From assembly GCF_000764495.1 (NCBI RefSeq), contig NZ_JRLB01000089.1, positions 1-47,159 on the forward strand: a DNA stretch of 47,159 nt. Direction: 5' to 3'. The notes beneath the pieces were generated by a model. It ran no database searches. It had not been told where the DNA came from and saw only the letters and a program-made list of their open reading frames with translations. This DNA is from Nitrincola sp. A-D6. GTDB lineage: Bacteria > Pseudomonadota > Gammaproteobacteria > Pseudomonadales > Balneatricaceae. Both the position numbers and the translations under genes were made by a program. Below are positions 1 to 10,420 of this stretch, piece after piece (position 1 is the first letter of the stretch; each line of letters begins with the position of its first letter).

Positions 1-1490
1 TACAAAAATAACCCGACTCCACCAAGAACCAAGGTATAAGGCAGTGCCATGATAACCATGCGTCCGTACGAAAGTCTTACCAGTGGGGCAATAGCCGAGG
101 TTAGCAGAAACAGAAATGCGGCTTGACCATTAGGGGTGGCGACACTGGGCAGGTTTGTACCTGTGTTGATGGCAATGGCCAGGCGTTCGAAATGTTCATG
201 GCTGATTGTTCCAGCATCCAATGCCTGTTTAACTTCGCTGATATAGACTGTAGCGACAAAGACGTTATCTGAGATCATCGATAAAATGCCATTGGCGAGG
301 AAAAACATGGCGGGTTGATGGGCTTCGGGAAGCGCCAGTACCGCCGCTATGATTGGGCTGAACAGGTGCTGATCATGAATAACGCCAACAATTGCAAAAA
401 ATACTACCAGCAAAGAGGTAAAGGGTAAGGACTCCTGAAAGGCTTTTCCAATTTGATGCTCATCAGTAACTCCGTTAAACGAAGTGATCAGGATGATAAT
501 CAATAAGCCGATTAATCCTACTTCAGCAATGTGAAAAGCCAGTCCAACCACCAGAATACATGCAGCTAGTGCCTGAATCATCATGGCGGCTTTCTGGGTG
601 GTTGTGCGTTTGGCTTTTTCGGCATCAGAGAATTCTTTTAGTACCTGAAGCACAGGGCGTGGAATTTTTACTCCGTAACCCAGTATTTTAAGCTTTTCAA
701 GCAGTACGCAAGTAATGAACCCTGCAATCAGCACCGGGATGGAAATAGGCGCCATTTTTATAAAGAATTCGGCAAAGTCCCAGCCGGCCATTTTGGCAAT
801 CAACAGGTTCTGAGGTTCACCTACGAGTGTGCAGACTCCCCCAAGCGCTGTGCCTATGGCGCTGTGCATCAGCAGGCTGCGTAAAAATGCACGAAAGTCA
901 TCCAGATCCTCGCGGTGAAGCTCTGTTATTTCCTGATCAGTGACATGGTCATGCGTGTTGTGGTGATGTGGCTTGCCAGAAGCAACCTTGTGATACACAG
1001 AATAGAACCCAACGGTAACGCTGATGATCACAGCTGTAACTGTTAATGCATCCAGAAAGGCTGAAAGTAGTGCGGCGGTCATGCTAAACATTAATGCCAG
1101 CAGGTATTTTGAGCGAACATGCAAAAGGATGTTGGTAAATGTGACAAGTAGCAGGCTTTTCATAAAATAAATGCCAGCTACCATAAACATTAACAGTAAA
1201 ATGACGGGGAGATTGGTTTGGATCTCCATGTACAAGGTATCCGGGGAAGTCATCTGTAGTAGCAATGCTTCTGTTGCCAGTAAGCCACCGGGTAACAGAG
1301 GGTAGCATTTCAGTGCCATCGTCAATGTAAAAATAAATTCAGCAATCAGTAGCCACCCAGTGAGCTGAGGACCAAGTAGCCAAAGGCAAATTGGATTGAA
1401 AATTAAGAAGAGTATAATGGTGCGTTTGTACCAGGCAGGAGCATGGCCAAGAAAATTATGCGCAAAGGCATTGGCAAATGTGCGAGTCAT
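1..1490 (-). CDS. nhaB: Na+/H+ antiporter NhaB (3' end cut by window)
   Basis: Inner-membrane antiporter that exchanges cytoplasmic Na+ for external H+, giving salt and alkali tolerance. The reverse strand reads open from ATG at 1490 to the window edge, 496 codons, close to the usual length of just over 500. The N-terminus ([20 protein letters not shown]) and internal stretches such as [40 protein letters not shown] and [17 protein letters not shown] align with E. coli NhaB from memory. The protein is hydrophobic throughout, as expected for about 12 membrane segments. A His-rich cytoplasmic loop (HHHNTHDHV) lies near residue 180. Only the last few residues are missing. It stands alone and diverges from the cfa remnant. 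Confidence 0.95.
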   Translation of the reverse strand, partial: MTRTFANAFAHNFLGHAPAWYKRTIILFLIFNPICLWLLGPQLTGWLLIAEFIFTLTMALKCYPLLPGGLLATEALLLQMTSPDTLYMEIQTNLPVILLLMFMVAGIYFMKSLLLVTFTNILLHVRSKYLLALMFSMTAALLSAFLDALTVTAVIISVTVGFYSVYHKVASGKPHHHNTHDHVTDQEITELHREDLDDFRAFLRSLLMHSAIGTALGGVCTLVGEPQNLLIAKMAGWDFAEFFIKMAPISIPVLIAGFITCVLLEKLKILGYGVKIPRPVLQVLKEFSDAEKAKRTTTQKAAMMIQALAACILVVGLAFHIAEVGLIGLLIIILITSFNGVTDEHQIGKAFQESLPFTSLLVVFFAIVGVIHDQHLFSPIIAAVLALPEAHQPAMFFLANGILSMISDNVFVATVYISEVKQALDAGTISHEHFERLAIAINTGTNLPSVATPNGQAAFLFLLTSAIAPLVRLSYGRMVIMALPYTLVLGGVGLFL

Positions 1491-1640
1491 TAGTGTGCGT
1501 CTTGGTAAGATGTTTACAGAATGTATGTAAGCAGTGCTTTAGCAGAATGACTGAGTGCTAGGGTGGGGTGATCTCAGAGTTGGGCTGGCTCACGTTTTGT
1601 CCTGTTAGATACTAAATAGGATACGAAATAAATCAATTCT

Positions 1641-1654
1641 TTGATGTAAATCAT
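1641..1654. promoter_or_regulatory. Candidate FNR/Anr box
   Basis: TTGATGTAAATCAT matches the FNR/Anr consensus TTGAT-N4-ATCAA at 9 of 10 defined bases. It lies between the divergent nhaB and the cfa remnant, 52 bases before the remnant's first ATG. A single match to a short motif, so only suggestive. Confidence 0.35.
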
Positions 1655-1705
1655 ATCATTATGGAGCCTGGTTTGATAGCGATTTATTGTGCATCTGCGT
1701 AATAA

Positions 1706-1942
1706 ATGGATTTTGCGGTTTGTTTTCAGGATAAAAACTTGATTTGTTTGGCTATAGTCCTGTTTGGGATGCTTCAGGTATTAGTCTGCCTGCTTCGTAG
1801 CCTGCTAGGTGAGCGTTTCTATCGTATGTGGCGCTATTACCTGCTCTCTTGTGCCGGTGCATTTCGGGCTCGCGATATTCAGCTTTGGCAATGGGTCTTT
1901 TCTCGTGGTGGTGTGCAGGGGGTATATCCAAGGCAAGTCTAG
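1706..1942 (+). pseudogene. cfa: 3' remnant of cyclopropane-fatty-acyl-phospholipid synthase
   Basis: The open frame encodes 78 residues. Only the last 45 or so are recognisable: ERFYRMWRYYLLSCAGAF followed by RARDIQLWQWVFSRGG matches the extreme C-terminus of Cfa, the SAM-dependent enzyme that cyclopropanates membrane lipid acyl chains. The preceding 30 residues do not resemble Cfa, and the SAM-binding and catalytic regions are absent (the family is about 380 residues). This is therefore a deletion remnant. The first half of the frame may be chance coding. Confidence 0.7.
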
Positions 1943-2060
1943 CGCCAGGGTTTAAGTTTGTGTTCGAAATGGCGGATTAATCATCCTTGTCTCACCATGT
2001 AATTTGCAGGTAAACAGGCTAAAATGCGTGTTTTCCATAGTCAGGTTGTTGGTATTGTCC

Positions 2061-3199
2061 ATGAGCGAACAGAGTCAGAACGCTGATCCGTTTCAGTCGA
2101 TTCGCCCTATCGGGATACTGAGGTTGCAGAAGTCCTGAACCGTATGATCCGGGATAATGAGCTGGTTGATGTGATTACGCATTACCAGTTTCCGCGTTTA
2201 CCTCGTTTTGTAAGGCGCTTATTAAGGCCGGTAGTCAGAATTGGTCTGGCGGGCAAGGTGGGTGATATAGAGAATATCACCAGCTTTCAGAAGCTGATCG
2301 CCAACTATATGACCAAGATGATCAACCGCTCAACCAGTAAGCTCAGTTGCAGTGGTATTGATCGTCTCGATCCACAAGAGTCTTATCTGTTTGTATCCAA
2401 TCATCGTGATATAGCTATGGACCCGGCTTTTGTGAACTGGGCGCTGTATCAATATGGCCTGAATACCGTGCGTATTGCCATAGGGGACAATTTGCTGTGT
2501 AAACCCTATATTGCGGATTTGATGCGCCTGAATAAGAGTTTTATTGTTAAGCGCTCGATCAAGGCTCCTCGTGAGATGATGGCGGCGATGACTCTGCTGT
2601 CAGGTTATATCGATCACAGTGTGACGACCGGACATTCAGTGTGGATCGCTCAGCGAGAAGGGCGCTCCAAGGATGGCAATGATCGTACCGACCCGACATT
2701 GCTGAAAATGTTCTATATGTCCCATCGCAAGCAGCGCAGTTTTGCTGAAATGGTTGAGCGACTCAATATTGTTCCTGTGTCTATCTCTTATGAGTTTGAC
2801 CCCTGTGATGCCTTAAAAGCCAAAGAGCTGGCGGCGGTGGCTACTGAGGGTAAGTATCAAAAATCCGAGTTTGAAGATATCGACAGCATCGTCAAAGGCA
2901 TTACCGGTGCCAAGGGCCATGTGCATGTTGATTTTGGTGAGCCAATCAAAGGGAGCTTCGAAACCCCAGAGGCGCTGGCAACTGAAATCGATCGGCAGAT
3001 ACTCAGCGGTTATTATCTGCATCCAACCCATCTGGCGGCAGCTGAGCGTACTGAATCGGCTGCGGCCAAGCAGTTGCTGGATGAGCGGCTGTCACAGGTG
3101 GACGAACTGGCTAAGCCCTACTTAAAAAACATGTATGCCAATCCGGTCTTCAATCGTGAACGGATTGAGCAAGCGGTCAAGGGGGTGAAAATTGCTTAA
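2061..3199 (+). CDS. Glycerol acyltransferase (PlsC-like), frameshifted near 2105
   Basis: Predicted membrane-associated lysophospholipid or glycerolipid acyltransferase. The likely start is ATG 2061 (MSEQSQNADPF). One base is missing in the C run at 2105-2107, after which the frame reads DTEVAEVLNRM into the long frame that begins at ATG 2144; the restored product is about 379 residues. The catalytic block is SNHRDIAMDPAF near residue 115, a variant of the HX4D acyltransferase motif with one extra residue. The substrate-binding block is REGRSKDGND, like the EGxRS motif of the family. It overlaps the next acyltransferase by 8 bases, so the two are co-transcribed. The substrate cannot be read from sequence. 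Confidence 0.8.
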
Positions 3200-3908
3200 G
3201 TTTCGTGCCTTTTTGTTTGCGGCGGGCTTTTATCCTCTGACCATGATCTATGCCATCCCCTGTTTGTTGATCGGTCCACTATTGCCGTTTCGGGCAAGGT
3301 TTATCTTTCTGACAGGGATTAACTACTTTTACATCTGGTGGCTGAGGGTGACCTGTGGTGTTAAAACCCAGGTGACCGGGCTGGAGAATCTGCCTAAGGA
3401 CCGCCCTTACGTGGCCTTGTCTAACCATCAGAGTGAGTGGGAAACCCTGTATTTTCAGTTGGTGTTTAGACCTCAGTCGGTAGTACTGAAACGCGAACTG
3501 TTGAAAATCCCTTTTTTTGGTTGGGCGCTGGCACTGTTGAAGCCCATCGCACTTGACCGCTCACAGCGCCGTGAGGCGCTTAAGCAACTGCTGCGGCAGG
3601 GTAAAGAGCGGCTGGCTGAGGGTATCCCGGTGGTTATTTTCCCGCAAGGTACGCGTGTGCCTGTCGGCAAAGAGGGGCGCTTTAACAAAGGCGGCACTAT
3701 GTTAGCAGTAAGCCAGGGTGTGCCTGTGGTGCCCGTTGTGCATAATGCCGGTATCTGCTGGCCGGGTAAGTCCTTCGTCAAATACCCAGGTACGGTACAA
3801 CTAATCATTGGTGAGCCGATTGAAACCCAGGGGCGCCGCGTTGATGAGGTACAACAGGAAGTGATGGCGTGGATGATGGCGCAGATGCAGGCGATCGGTG
3901 CCACCTGA
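3192..3908 (+). CDS. 1-acyl-sn-glycerol-3-phosphate acyltransferase (PlsC family)
   Basis: Transfers an acyl chain to lysophosphatidic acid to make phosphatidic acid, the precursor of membrane phospholipids. The 238-residue protein has the family layout: N-terminal hydrophobic segments (about residues 5-35), then SNHQSEWETL near residue 79 (an HX4E version of the HX4D catalytic motif), then FPQGTRVPVG near residue 150 (EGTR-type substrate-binding motif). Start is TTG 3192, overlapping the upstream acyltransferase by 8 bases. Two tandem acyltransferases suggest either successive acylations or different lysolipid substrates. Confidence 0.85.
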   Translation: MLKFRAFLFAAGFYPLTMIYAIPCLLIGPLLPFRARFIFLTGINYFYIWWLRVTCGVKTQVTGLENLPKDRPYVALSNHQSEWETLYFQLVFRPQSVVLKRELLKIPFFGWALALLKPIALDRSQRREALKQLLRQGKERLAEGIPVVIFPQGTRVPVGKEGRFNKGGTMLAVSQGVPVVPVVHNAGICWPGKSFVKYPGTVQLIIGEPIETQGRRVDEVQQEVMAWMMAQMQAIGAT

Positions 3909-3913
3909 CGGGT

Positions 3914-4854
3914 CTAGCGGAAAAAACGCAGAAAAGCCGCTTCCTGCTGCTGTGCTTCCTCAAGGCTGATAGAGCGCAACTCTAGCGTCTGCCCTGGTCG
4001 CGTTTGGGCTAAATGATCCAGGCTGCGCAGGGTGACGAACCCGGGTTTGGGGTAGCCACCAATACTCTGGCGCTCATTCAACAGAATAATGGGTTGGCCT
4101 GAAGGGGGCAGTTGCACTGTGCCTGCGGTGACACCTTCTGATATCAAAGCACGGGCCGCCGTTTTTAGTTCAGGACCTTCCAGTAAGGCCGCCATGCGGT
4201 TCGAGTCGCTCGATAGTGTCCATTCGCTCTTCAGTAATGTCTGGATGATGTCAGTATTAACCTGACTGTGAGGATTCGGGTAAAAGTCCAGTTTTACAGG
4301 TGGGCTGTAGTCCGGAATATACTGGCTGGGTAAGGCTGTCAGCGCACAGCGATGCTCTGTCCGGGTGGGCTGGTAAGCCAGGCGATCACCGATTTTCAGC
4401 GCTGAACCCTGCCCATCCAGTCCACCGAGTTGCTCGCGTAGTACACAGGAGCGGCTTTCTCCCAGCCCTTTGGGTGTTTTCCAGCCACCACGGATACATA
4501 AGTAAGCGCGCATGCCGCTGCCAGCATAACCGGTTTCCAGTAAATCGCCGGGCTCTACGCACTGGGTTTGCCAGGGGGCAATGGCTTGGCCATTCAGGCG
4601 GGCTTTCATATCCGCTCCGGTCAATGCGATCTGTGTCGCCTGGTTAAAGCGGCCTTTCAGACCGCCAATGGTGATTTCCACAGCCGCCGCTCCCCAGCGA
4701 TTGCCTACCAAACGATTGCCCCAGGCCCAGGCGTGGCGATCCATCACACCGCCCGTGGTTAAGCCAGATGTGCACACTGCTGGCGCCCATCATCCTCAAT
4801 CAGACTGAGTACACCGGTTGCGGTAATTTCCAGGTAGTGTGACAGATCAGTCAT
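3914..4854 (-). CDS. pxpC: 5-oxoprolinase subunit PxpC, frameshifted near 4764
   Basis: C subunit of the ATP-dependent PxpABC 5-oxoprolinase, which opens 5-oxoproline (pyroglutamate) to glutamate; same family as KipA and YbgK (biotin-dependent carboxyltransferase fold). The reverse-strand start is ATG 4854 (MTDLSHYLEITATGVLSLIE), overlapping pxpB by 8 bases. One G is missing near 4764: restoring it joins QQCAHL to GLTTGGVMDRHAWAWGNRL. The corrected length is about 313 residues. Motifs include PPSGQPIILLNERQ and GGYPKPGFV. Last gene of a pxpA-pxpB-pxpC operon. Confidence 0.88.
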
Positions 4855-5545
4855 GGGGTTCGTGTCCGCCTAACTGAATAAAGGTGTCTCTATCCACAGC
4901 ATGAAAGCGCACGCGTTGGCCGGGTTGCAGCAGGGCGGGTGGATCAGCCTGTACATTGAAGAGTTTCATCGGTGTCTGACCCAGGAGTCGCCAGCCCCCG
5001 GGTGAGTCGATTGGGTAGATGGCGGTCTGGTTGTCGGCAATGGCTACACTGCCTGCGGGTACGCGTGCTCTGGGTGTTTCAAGACGAGTAACTCGCAGGT
5101 CAGGGTGGGTCTCACCCATATAGGCAAACCCGGGAGCAAACCCCAGCGCATAGACCCGGTATTCCTGCTCACTGTGGAGCCGAATAATGTCCTCGACTGT
5201 GCAGTGTTTCTGCTCGGCGAGCGCGATCAGATCTGGCCCGGTGGAGTGTGGATCGTAATACACCGGTATGTTGATGAGGTCGGTTTGTGGTAGCGAGAAC
5301 TCAGGTGAAAGATTGTCCAGTAAAGGGGTCAGGCGGGCCAGAAATGCAGTCTGGGTGTCTTGCAGCAAGTCATATTCGAGTAGCAGGGTGGTGTAGGCGG
5401 GCGTCAGGTTCAGCAGCCTGTCACCCAGGCAGGCTTGCAGGCGCAGGCTGATCTGGTGAATTCGGGCGCTGAGTTCAGGGCTCATTACGTCGCCGAAACG
5501 CAACAGTAGCGCATTCACGCCCGCCGTTTCAGCTGACCAATCCAT
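4847..5545 (-). CDS. pxpB: 5-oxoprolinase subunit PxpB (KipI family)
   Basis: B subunit of PxpABC, 232 residues. The family signature GFAPGFAYMGE followed by PRARVPAGSVAIA and SPGGWRLLGQTP identifies the KipI/YbgJ allophanate-hydrolase subunit 1-like fold. It lies between pxpA (one base apart) and pxpC (8-base overlap), so the three are translationally coupled. In Bacillus the homologue KipI inhibits kinase KinA, but in this gene order the oxoprolinase role is the standard reading. Confidence 0.92.
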   Translation of the reverse strand: MDWSAETAGVNALLLRFGDVMSPELSARIHQISLRLQACLGDRLLNLTPAYTTLLLEYDLLQDTQTAFLARLTPLLDNLSPEFSLPQTDLINIPVYYDPHSTGPDLIALAEQKHCTVEDIIRLHSEQEYRVYALGFAPGFAYMGETHPDLRVTRLETPRARVPAGSVAIADNQTAIYPIDSPGGWRLLGQTPMKLFNVQADPPALLQPGQRVRFHAVDRDTFIQLGGHEPHD

Positions 5546-5546
5546 A

Positions 5547-6290
5547 TCAGTTCTGCCTCAGTGCCTGGTGGATGGCTCTTACGGTGGCAATAGAGTCTTC
5601 GTTGTCACCATGCACGCAAAGACTGTCTGCCTTTAATGATAGGAGGCCGGATGGGGTGGAGACGTTCTGTTGTCTTGCCAGGCTGATTGCTTGTGCCAGT
5701 ATAAGTTTGGAGTCGTGATGTACTGCACCGGGTTCACTTCGAGGCATGAGTAGCCCGGACGGGGTGTAGGCCCGATCAGCAAAGGCTTCAAAAATCAGCG
5801 GGAGTTGATGGCGTTCGGCCAGTGCTTCAACTGCACTATTATCCGCCCGGCTCAGCAGCATCAGGCTCAGGGGTGTTTCGCTGTACTGATTGAGCGCCGC
5901 AATCGCTTCCATGACGTCTTGCAGCAGGGCGGCATCCGACATCATGTCGTTATAGAGGGCACCATGGGGTTTGACATAATCCACCTGGCCACCTTCGGCC
6001 CGGGTGATGGCTTGCAAGGCACCGACCTGATAACGAATCAGTGCGCGAAGCTCCTCGCCACTGACCTTGAGGCTACGCCGACCAAAACCGATAAGATCGG
6101 GGTAAGCTGGATGGGCACCAATACTGACCTGATGCGCCAGTGCCAGACAAACTGTTTTTTGCATGGTGAGGGGATCGGATGCGTGAAAACCACAGGCGAT
6201 ATTGGCCTGGTCCAGCCAGGGGATAACTTCGGCATCCCGACCCAGGGTCCAGATGCCGAAGCTTTCACCTACGTCCGCATTGAGCAGCAT
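5547..6290 (-). CDS. pxpA: 5-oxoprolinase subunit PxpA (LamB/YcsF family)
   Basis: A subunit of PxpABC, 247 residues, usual length. The N-terminus [17 protein letters not shown] and the stretch [12 protein letters not shown] are the LamB/YcsF signature, with acidic and His residues that bind metal. [10 protein letters not shown] and [15 protein letters not shown] are further conserved blocks. First gene of the operon. 5-oxoproline forms spontaneously from glutamine, so the operon is a metabolite-repair function. It ends one base before pxpB. Confidence 0.93.
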   Translation of the reverse strand: MLLNADVGESFGIWTLGRDAEVIPWLDQANIACGFHASDPLTMQKTVCLALAHQVSIGAHPAYPDLIGFGRRSLKVSGEELRALIRYQVGALQAITRAEGGQVDYVKPHGALYNDMMSDAALLQDVMEAIAALNQYSETPLSLMLLSRADNSAVEALAERHQLPLIFEAFADRAYTPSGLLMPRSEPGAVHHDSKLILAQAISLARQQNVSTPSGLLSLKADSLCVHGDNEDSIATVRAIHQALRQN

Positions 6291-6302
6291 AGGTATTGAG
6301 GT

Positions 6303-7519
6303 TTAGTCGTTGTACTTCTGCAGTACCAGCGTTGCGTTGGTACCACCGAAGCCAAAGCTGTTGGACATGACGCGTTGCAGGTCGACATTATCCTTGCGCT
6401 CGGTAACGATCGGCAGGCCGTGAGCTTCCGGATCCAGTTCTTCAATATTGGCGGATGCGCAGATAAAGTTATTTTGCTGCATTAACAGACAGTAGATGGC
6501 TTCCTGAACACCGGTAGCGCCCAGAGAGTGGCCGGTCAGTGACTTGGTAGAGCTGACCGGCGGCATCTTGTCAGCAAAGAAAGTCTGCATGGCTTTCAGT
6601 TCCTGCATGTCGCCAGCTGGAGTCGAGGTGCCGTGGGAGTTGATGTAATCTACCGGGCCATCAACAGTCGACAGGGCTTGCTGCATGCAGCGCACCGCGC
6701 CTTCACCAGATGGTGCAACCATGTCGTAACCATCGGAAGTGGCGCCGTAGCCGACGATTTCAGCGTAAATTTTTGCACCACGGGCTTTGGCGTGTTCCAG
6801 TTCTTCCATGACCAGCATGCCACCACCACCTGCGATAACAAAACCATCGCGGTTGGCATCATAGGCACGGGAGGCTTTTTCCGGTGTGTCGTTGTACTTA
6901 CTGGAGAGTGCACCCATGGCGTCAAACATCACGCTCAAAGACCAGTGGAGTTCTTCGCCGCCACCGGCAAAAATCACATCCTGCTTACCTAACTGGATCA
7001 ACTCCATCGCATTACCGATACAGTGTGCGCTGGTGGCGCAGGCTGAGGTAATGGAGTAGTTGACGCCTTTGATTTTAAACGGTGTTGCCAGGCAGGCGGA
7101 TACGGAAAACCCATGGTACGGGTGACGCGGTAAGGGCCTACACGGCGCACGCCTTTGTCACGCAGAATATCGGCACTTTCAACGATATCAGCCGATGAGG
7201 CACCACCAGAGCCAGCAATCAGCCCGGTACGGACATTGGAAACCTGGTCTTCTGTCAGGCCGGAATCTTCAATGGCTTGCTTCATTGCCAGATAAGAATA
7301 GGCCGCTGCATTGCCCATGAAGCGGCGTAGCTTGCGGTCAATCAGGCTTTCAAGGTCAATGTTCACCTGGCCTGCTACCTGGCTACGAAAGCCCATTTCT
7401 TTGTATTCCGGCTGGAAACTAATGCCAGAACGTCCTTGCTTGAGTGAATCAAGAACTGTTTCTTTATCATTTCCGAGACAGGAAATGATGCCCATTCCGG
7501 TAATCACAACGCGTCGCAT
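6303..7519 (-). CDS. fabB: 3-oxoacyl-ACP synthase I, frameshifted near 7107
   Basis: Condensing enzyme that elongates unsaturated acyl chains in type II fatty acid synthesis. Two reverse-strand frames join if one base is restored around 7105-7110: RVTRTMG then [13 protein letters not shown]. Corrected length is about 405 residues, normal for FabB. The active-site Cys lies in [11 protein letters not shown] (about residue 161); the catalytic His residues are in [11 protein letters not shown] and TGHSLGATG. The N-terminus [16 protein letters not shown] is typical. fabA lies upstream on the same strand, the usual fabAB pair. The gene is normally essential, so the break is probably a sequencing indel. 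Confidence 0.93.
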
Positions 7520-7541
7520 GTGCTGACTCTCTCTGCTTTTA

Positions 7542-7555
7542 ACGTAACGTTACGT
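7542..7555. promoter_or_regulatory. 14-bp perfect palindrome between fabA and fabB
   Basis: ACGTAACGTTACGT is a perfect inverted repeat 23 bases before the fabB start codon. Palindromes at fab genes are often operators of lipid regulators (FabR, DesT), but this sequence does not match a consensus I can recall, so the regulator is unknown. Confidence 0.4.
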
Positions 7556-7587
7556 GTTTGTTATATTTTATCTGACAGTGATCTGCT

Positions 7588-8103
7588 TCAGAAGTTGTCG
7601 GTCGAGGTAAACAGACCCACCCGCAGATCTTTGGCTGTGTAGATCTCACGCCCGTCCACCGACATGCTGGCATCAGCAATACCCATCACCAGCTTGCGCT
7701 CAATGACGCGTTTCAGCTGGATGTGATAGGTAACCTTCTTGGCTGTTGGTAATACCTGACCAAAAAATTTCACTTCACCAGCACCGAGTGCTCTGCCGCG
7801 CCCTTTGTTGCCTTTCCACCCCAGAAAGAATCCTACGATCTGCCACATGGCATCCAGACCCAGGCAGCCGGGCATCACAGGGTCGGTCGGAAAGTGGCAG
7901 TCAAAAAACCACAAGTCCGGATGGATATCCAGCTCAGCAATGATCTCGCCCTTGCCGTGTTCGCCGCCGTCAGCGGAAATGGTGGTGATTCGGTCCATCA
8001 TCAGCATATTGCCGACTGGCAACCTGGCATTGCCGGGTCCGAACATTTCGCCGTAACCACATTTCAGAAGGTCTTCGCGTTCAAAAGATGAGGGCTTAGT
8101 CAT
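7588..8103 (-). CDS. fabA: 3-hydroxydecanoyl-ACP dehydratase/isomerase
   Basis: Dehydrates 3-hydroxydecanoyl-ACP and isomerises trans-2- to cis-3-decenoyl-ACP, the branch point of anaerobic unsaturated fatty acid synthesis. The 171-residue protein has the normal length. Catalytic His70 ([15 protein letters not shown]) and Asp84 (GLDAMWQ) sit at the same positions as in E. coli. It is followed on the same strand by fabB, whose product elongates the cis-3 intermediate. Confidence 0.97.
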   Translation of the reverse strand: MTKPSSFEREDLLKCGYGEMFGPGNARLPVGNMLMMDRITTISADGGEHGKGEIIAELDIHPDLWFFDCHFPTDPVMPGCLGLDAMWQIVGFFLGWKGNKGRGRALGAGEVKFFGQVLPTAKKVTYHIQLKRVIERKLVMGIADASMSVDGREIYTAKDLRVGLFTSTDNF

Positions 8104-8218
8104 GAATTAATATCAGTCCAAAAAACAATGAGATTTAATTTAATCCTGGGATTATACCGTTAGAGTGTAGCAGAGGCACGACCTGTTGCTGATTATTTGC
8201 ACAGCTATTTGCGTGGCG

Positions 8219-9186
8219 TTATTTTTTACGCGCAACGGCCAGGCCTGCCAGTTCAATCAGGGTGGTCTTGAATGACGAGTCTGCTAATTCCTTGATCGCA
8301 TTGATGGCCATGTCGGCCTGTTGCTGAGCGGCGCTTTGTGCGTAGTCGATGGCCCCGGTGTTTCTGACGATATCCAGAACCGGTTGCAGATCCTCCAGGC
8401 CACCTTGGCGTATGGCGTTGCGGATTAGTGTGCGCTCTGCTTCAGTGCCGCACTGCATGGCCCGAATCAGTGGTAAAGTGGCTTTGCCTTCGGCCAGATC
8501 ATCGCCAACATTTTTGCCCATCTCTTCGGCAGTAGACAGGTAATCCATCACATCATCGGTAATCTGGAAGGCTATACCAATATGGCGGCCATAAAGGCGT
8601 AGCGCTTCACGATCAGTGCTCGATGCGTCTGCCAGAATAGCACCACACTCTGTGGCGGCTTCAAACAGCATGGCTGTTTTGCCAGAATCACCTGCATATA
8701 GCTGTCTTCGGTGGTATCCGGATTGCGCTGGTTGAGCAGTTGCAGAACCTCACCTTCAGCGATTACCGTGGTGGCATTGGAAATGACCTGCATGATTTCC
8801 ATGCGGCCTATCTCAACCATAACCTGAAACGAGCGCGAATAGAGAAAGTCGCCGACCAGTACACTGGGGGCATTGCCCCACTTGGCGTTGGCGGTGGCAT
8901 TGCCGCGGCGCAGCTCGGAGTTATCCACGACATCGTCATGCAGTAGCGTGGCGGTGTGAATGAACTCAATTACAGCCGCCAGGCGGATATGCAGCTCACC
9001 CTGGTATCCACACGCGTTGGCACTCAATAAAGCGAGGAGGGGACGAACGCGCTTACCGCCACTTTCGACAATGTAATGGCCCATCTTCTCAACCAGCGGT
9101 ACGTTAGAGCCCAGGTTGTTAAGAATGAAGTCTGTCACGGCGTCGAACTGGGGTTCGATCAGTGGGTTTAGCTGATGTGGCTGCAT
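8219..9186 (-). CDS. ispB: Octaprenyl diphosphate synthase, frameshifted near 8678
   Basis: Trans-prenyltransferase that makes the side chain of ubiquinone and menaquinone. The two reverse-strand frames join if one A is restored in the A run at 8677-8680 (+ strand TTTT): YMQVILAK then TAMLFEAATECGAILA. Corrected length is about 322 residues. The first Asp-rich motif is LLHDDVVDNSELRRG, the second ITDDVMDY; GGKRVRPLLALLSA is the diphosphate-binding block. In relatives ispB is next to rplU; here an effector locus and tag lie between them. The gene is essential, so the break is probably artefactual. Confidence 0.93.
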
Positions 9187-9311
9187 GTATTCAATGGCTG
9201 GAAATTAATGATGGCTGAATGCTAGGGAGTGCAGTGCCCGATGTCAAGAAAGTGGGGTATATTGTCCCTGTCTTTACCCACTTTATTCACTATGCCTGGA
9301 TCAGATTAATC

Positions 9312-9416
9312 GGAATCACCACCCCCTCACCTGTGACACGCTTCGAGGTCATCCTTGACTCGCTCGACTGCCGTCGTCCTGACGGCAGACGGTCACGGCT
9401 GAGAGGGTGGTGTTCC
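9312..9416. repeat. Large imperfect palindrome with nested hairpin
   Basis: The ends GGAATCACCACCCCCTC and GAGAGGGTGGTGTTCC pair over about 25 bases with few mismatches, extending inward to CTGTGAC and GTCACGGC. A second stem, TGCCGTC and GACGGCA with a 5-base loop (9369-9387), is nested inside. It sits in the gap between ispB and the DUF6708-like gene and codes for nothing recognisable. It looks like a dispersed palindromic element; no second copy was noticed in this window. Confidence 0.6.
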
Positions 9417-9447
9417 TTGTTGCACTCCATACCAATTTCCACGTTGA

Positions 9448-10404
9448 TCAAGCGTAAGGCATATAGTCAGGGTACAGCTTCGAACTTGGATTTTTCATAA
9501 ACTCTGCAATAGCCTGTTCCGTTTTACGTTTTTTGAACGGGAATTGCGGTAAGAGCTGTAGGCGTGACAGTCTATAAAAGAGATAGTCATACCATTGAAC
9601 ATGTTTGGGTTTACGTTTTGGCCCTAGTTGATCCAGCCACCTCGGATTAGGATTAGTTAAATAGTCGGTCAGAAAATCACGTAAATAATAGGATTGATAC
9701 TTCACCATTGCGCCATTCAGGAAGCAACTGGCGCCTATACTCAACAAGCCATTTTTTTGTTTATGCGGAAGTGGTAACCAGATATTTAACGGACCACTCA
9801 TATTATAAGGATCGTTAGCCTGTTTACCGCGAGGCACATGGGCTTCGATCAATTGTAATGGATCGCTCATACCTGGTGGAAAGTGAACACAGACAAAATG
9901 ACCCCGCATCCAAGTGTAGATAATTCGGCGCTTTCGATCGATACGATAAGGATTACCCACCGCTAGATTTAATAAAATCCAAGGAATTACGATTATTCCG
10001 ATGAAAAATAGGCCTGCAACGATGCCACGGCCGTGGCGTTCGATATTATATACATAAAATTGTTGATAAGATTCACCTTCTGGAGTAAAGCCGGGATTAC
10101 TTTTATCTTCGTAAAATGCAAAGGCATCTAAAATATAACTTTCCCTAAAAAACATCCTATGAATTTTTTCATAAGCTATCCCTGGCTCACCATTCGCAGT
10201 AAACCAGCCAGGATCATACGAGGGCCCCAACCCCAAAATTAATGCAAAAAATATTAACTTGAACCAAGCATTCAATATATCTGAAACAAATGAAGGTATT
10301 TCAATAGTATCGTCATCAATACGCGTGATTGATAGATTCATCACCTCAATCACTTCGGGACTTTCCGTTGGATTGGAAATAAGTTGCGGAGGTGGTAACG
10401 ACAT
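9448..10404 (-). CDS. DUF6708-like membrane protein, candidate effector partner
   Basis: A 318-residue protein with two hydrophobic segments, about residues 45-62 (AWFKLIFFALILGLG) and 127-149 (GIVAGLFFIGIIVIPWILL), followed by a soluble C-terminal half. The block NPYRIDRKRRIIYTW just after the second segment resembles DUF6708 proteins, which are found beside type VI secretion effectors. It starts 16 bases after the VasX-like effector on the same strand, so the two are probably co-transcribed. I infer an inner-membrane immunity or accessory protein for that effector; the family assignment is from memory. Confidence 0.55.
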   Translation of the reverse strand: MSLPPPQLISNPTESPEVIEVMNLSITRIDDDTIEIPSFVSDILNAWFKLIFFALILGLGPSYDPGWFTANGEPGIAYEKIHRMFFRESYILDAFAFYEDKSNPGFTPEGESYQQFYVYNIERHGRGIVAGLFFIGIIVIPWILLNLAVGNPYRIDRKRRIIYTWMRGHFVCVHFPPGMSDPLQLIEAHVPRGKQANDPYNMSGPLNIWLPLPHKQKNGLLSIGASCFLNGAMVKYQSYYLRDFLTDYLTNPNPRWLDQLGPKRKPKHVQWYDYLFYRLSRLQLLPQFPFKKRKTEQAIAEFMKNPSSKLYPDYMPYA

Positions 10405-10420
10405 CAGGTTATCCTATATT

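Noticed and set aside
9219-9500. 93-residue open frame after ispB
   Set aside because: It runs through the palindromic repeat and has no protein-like features.
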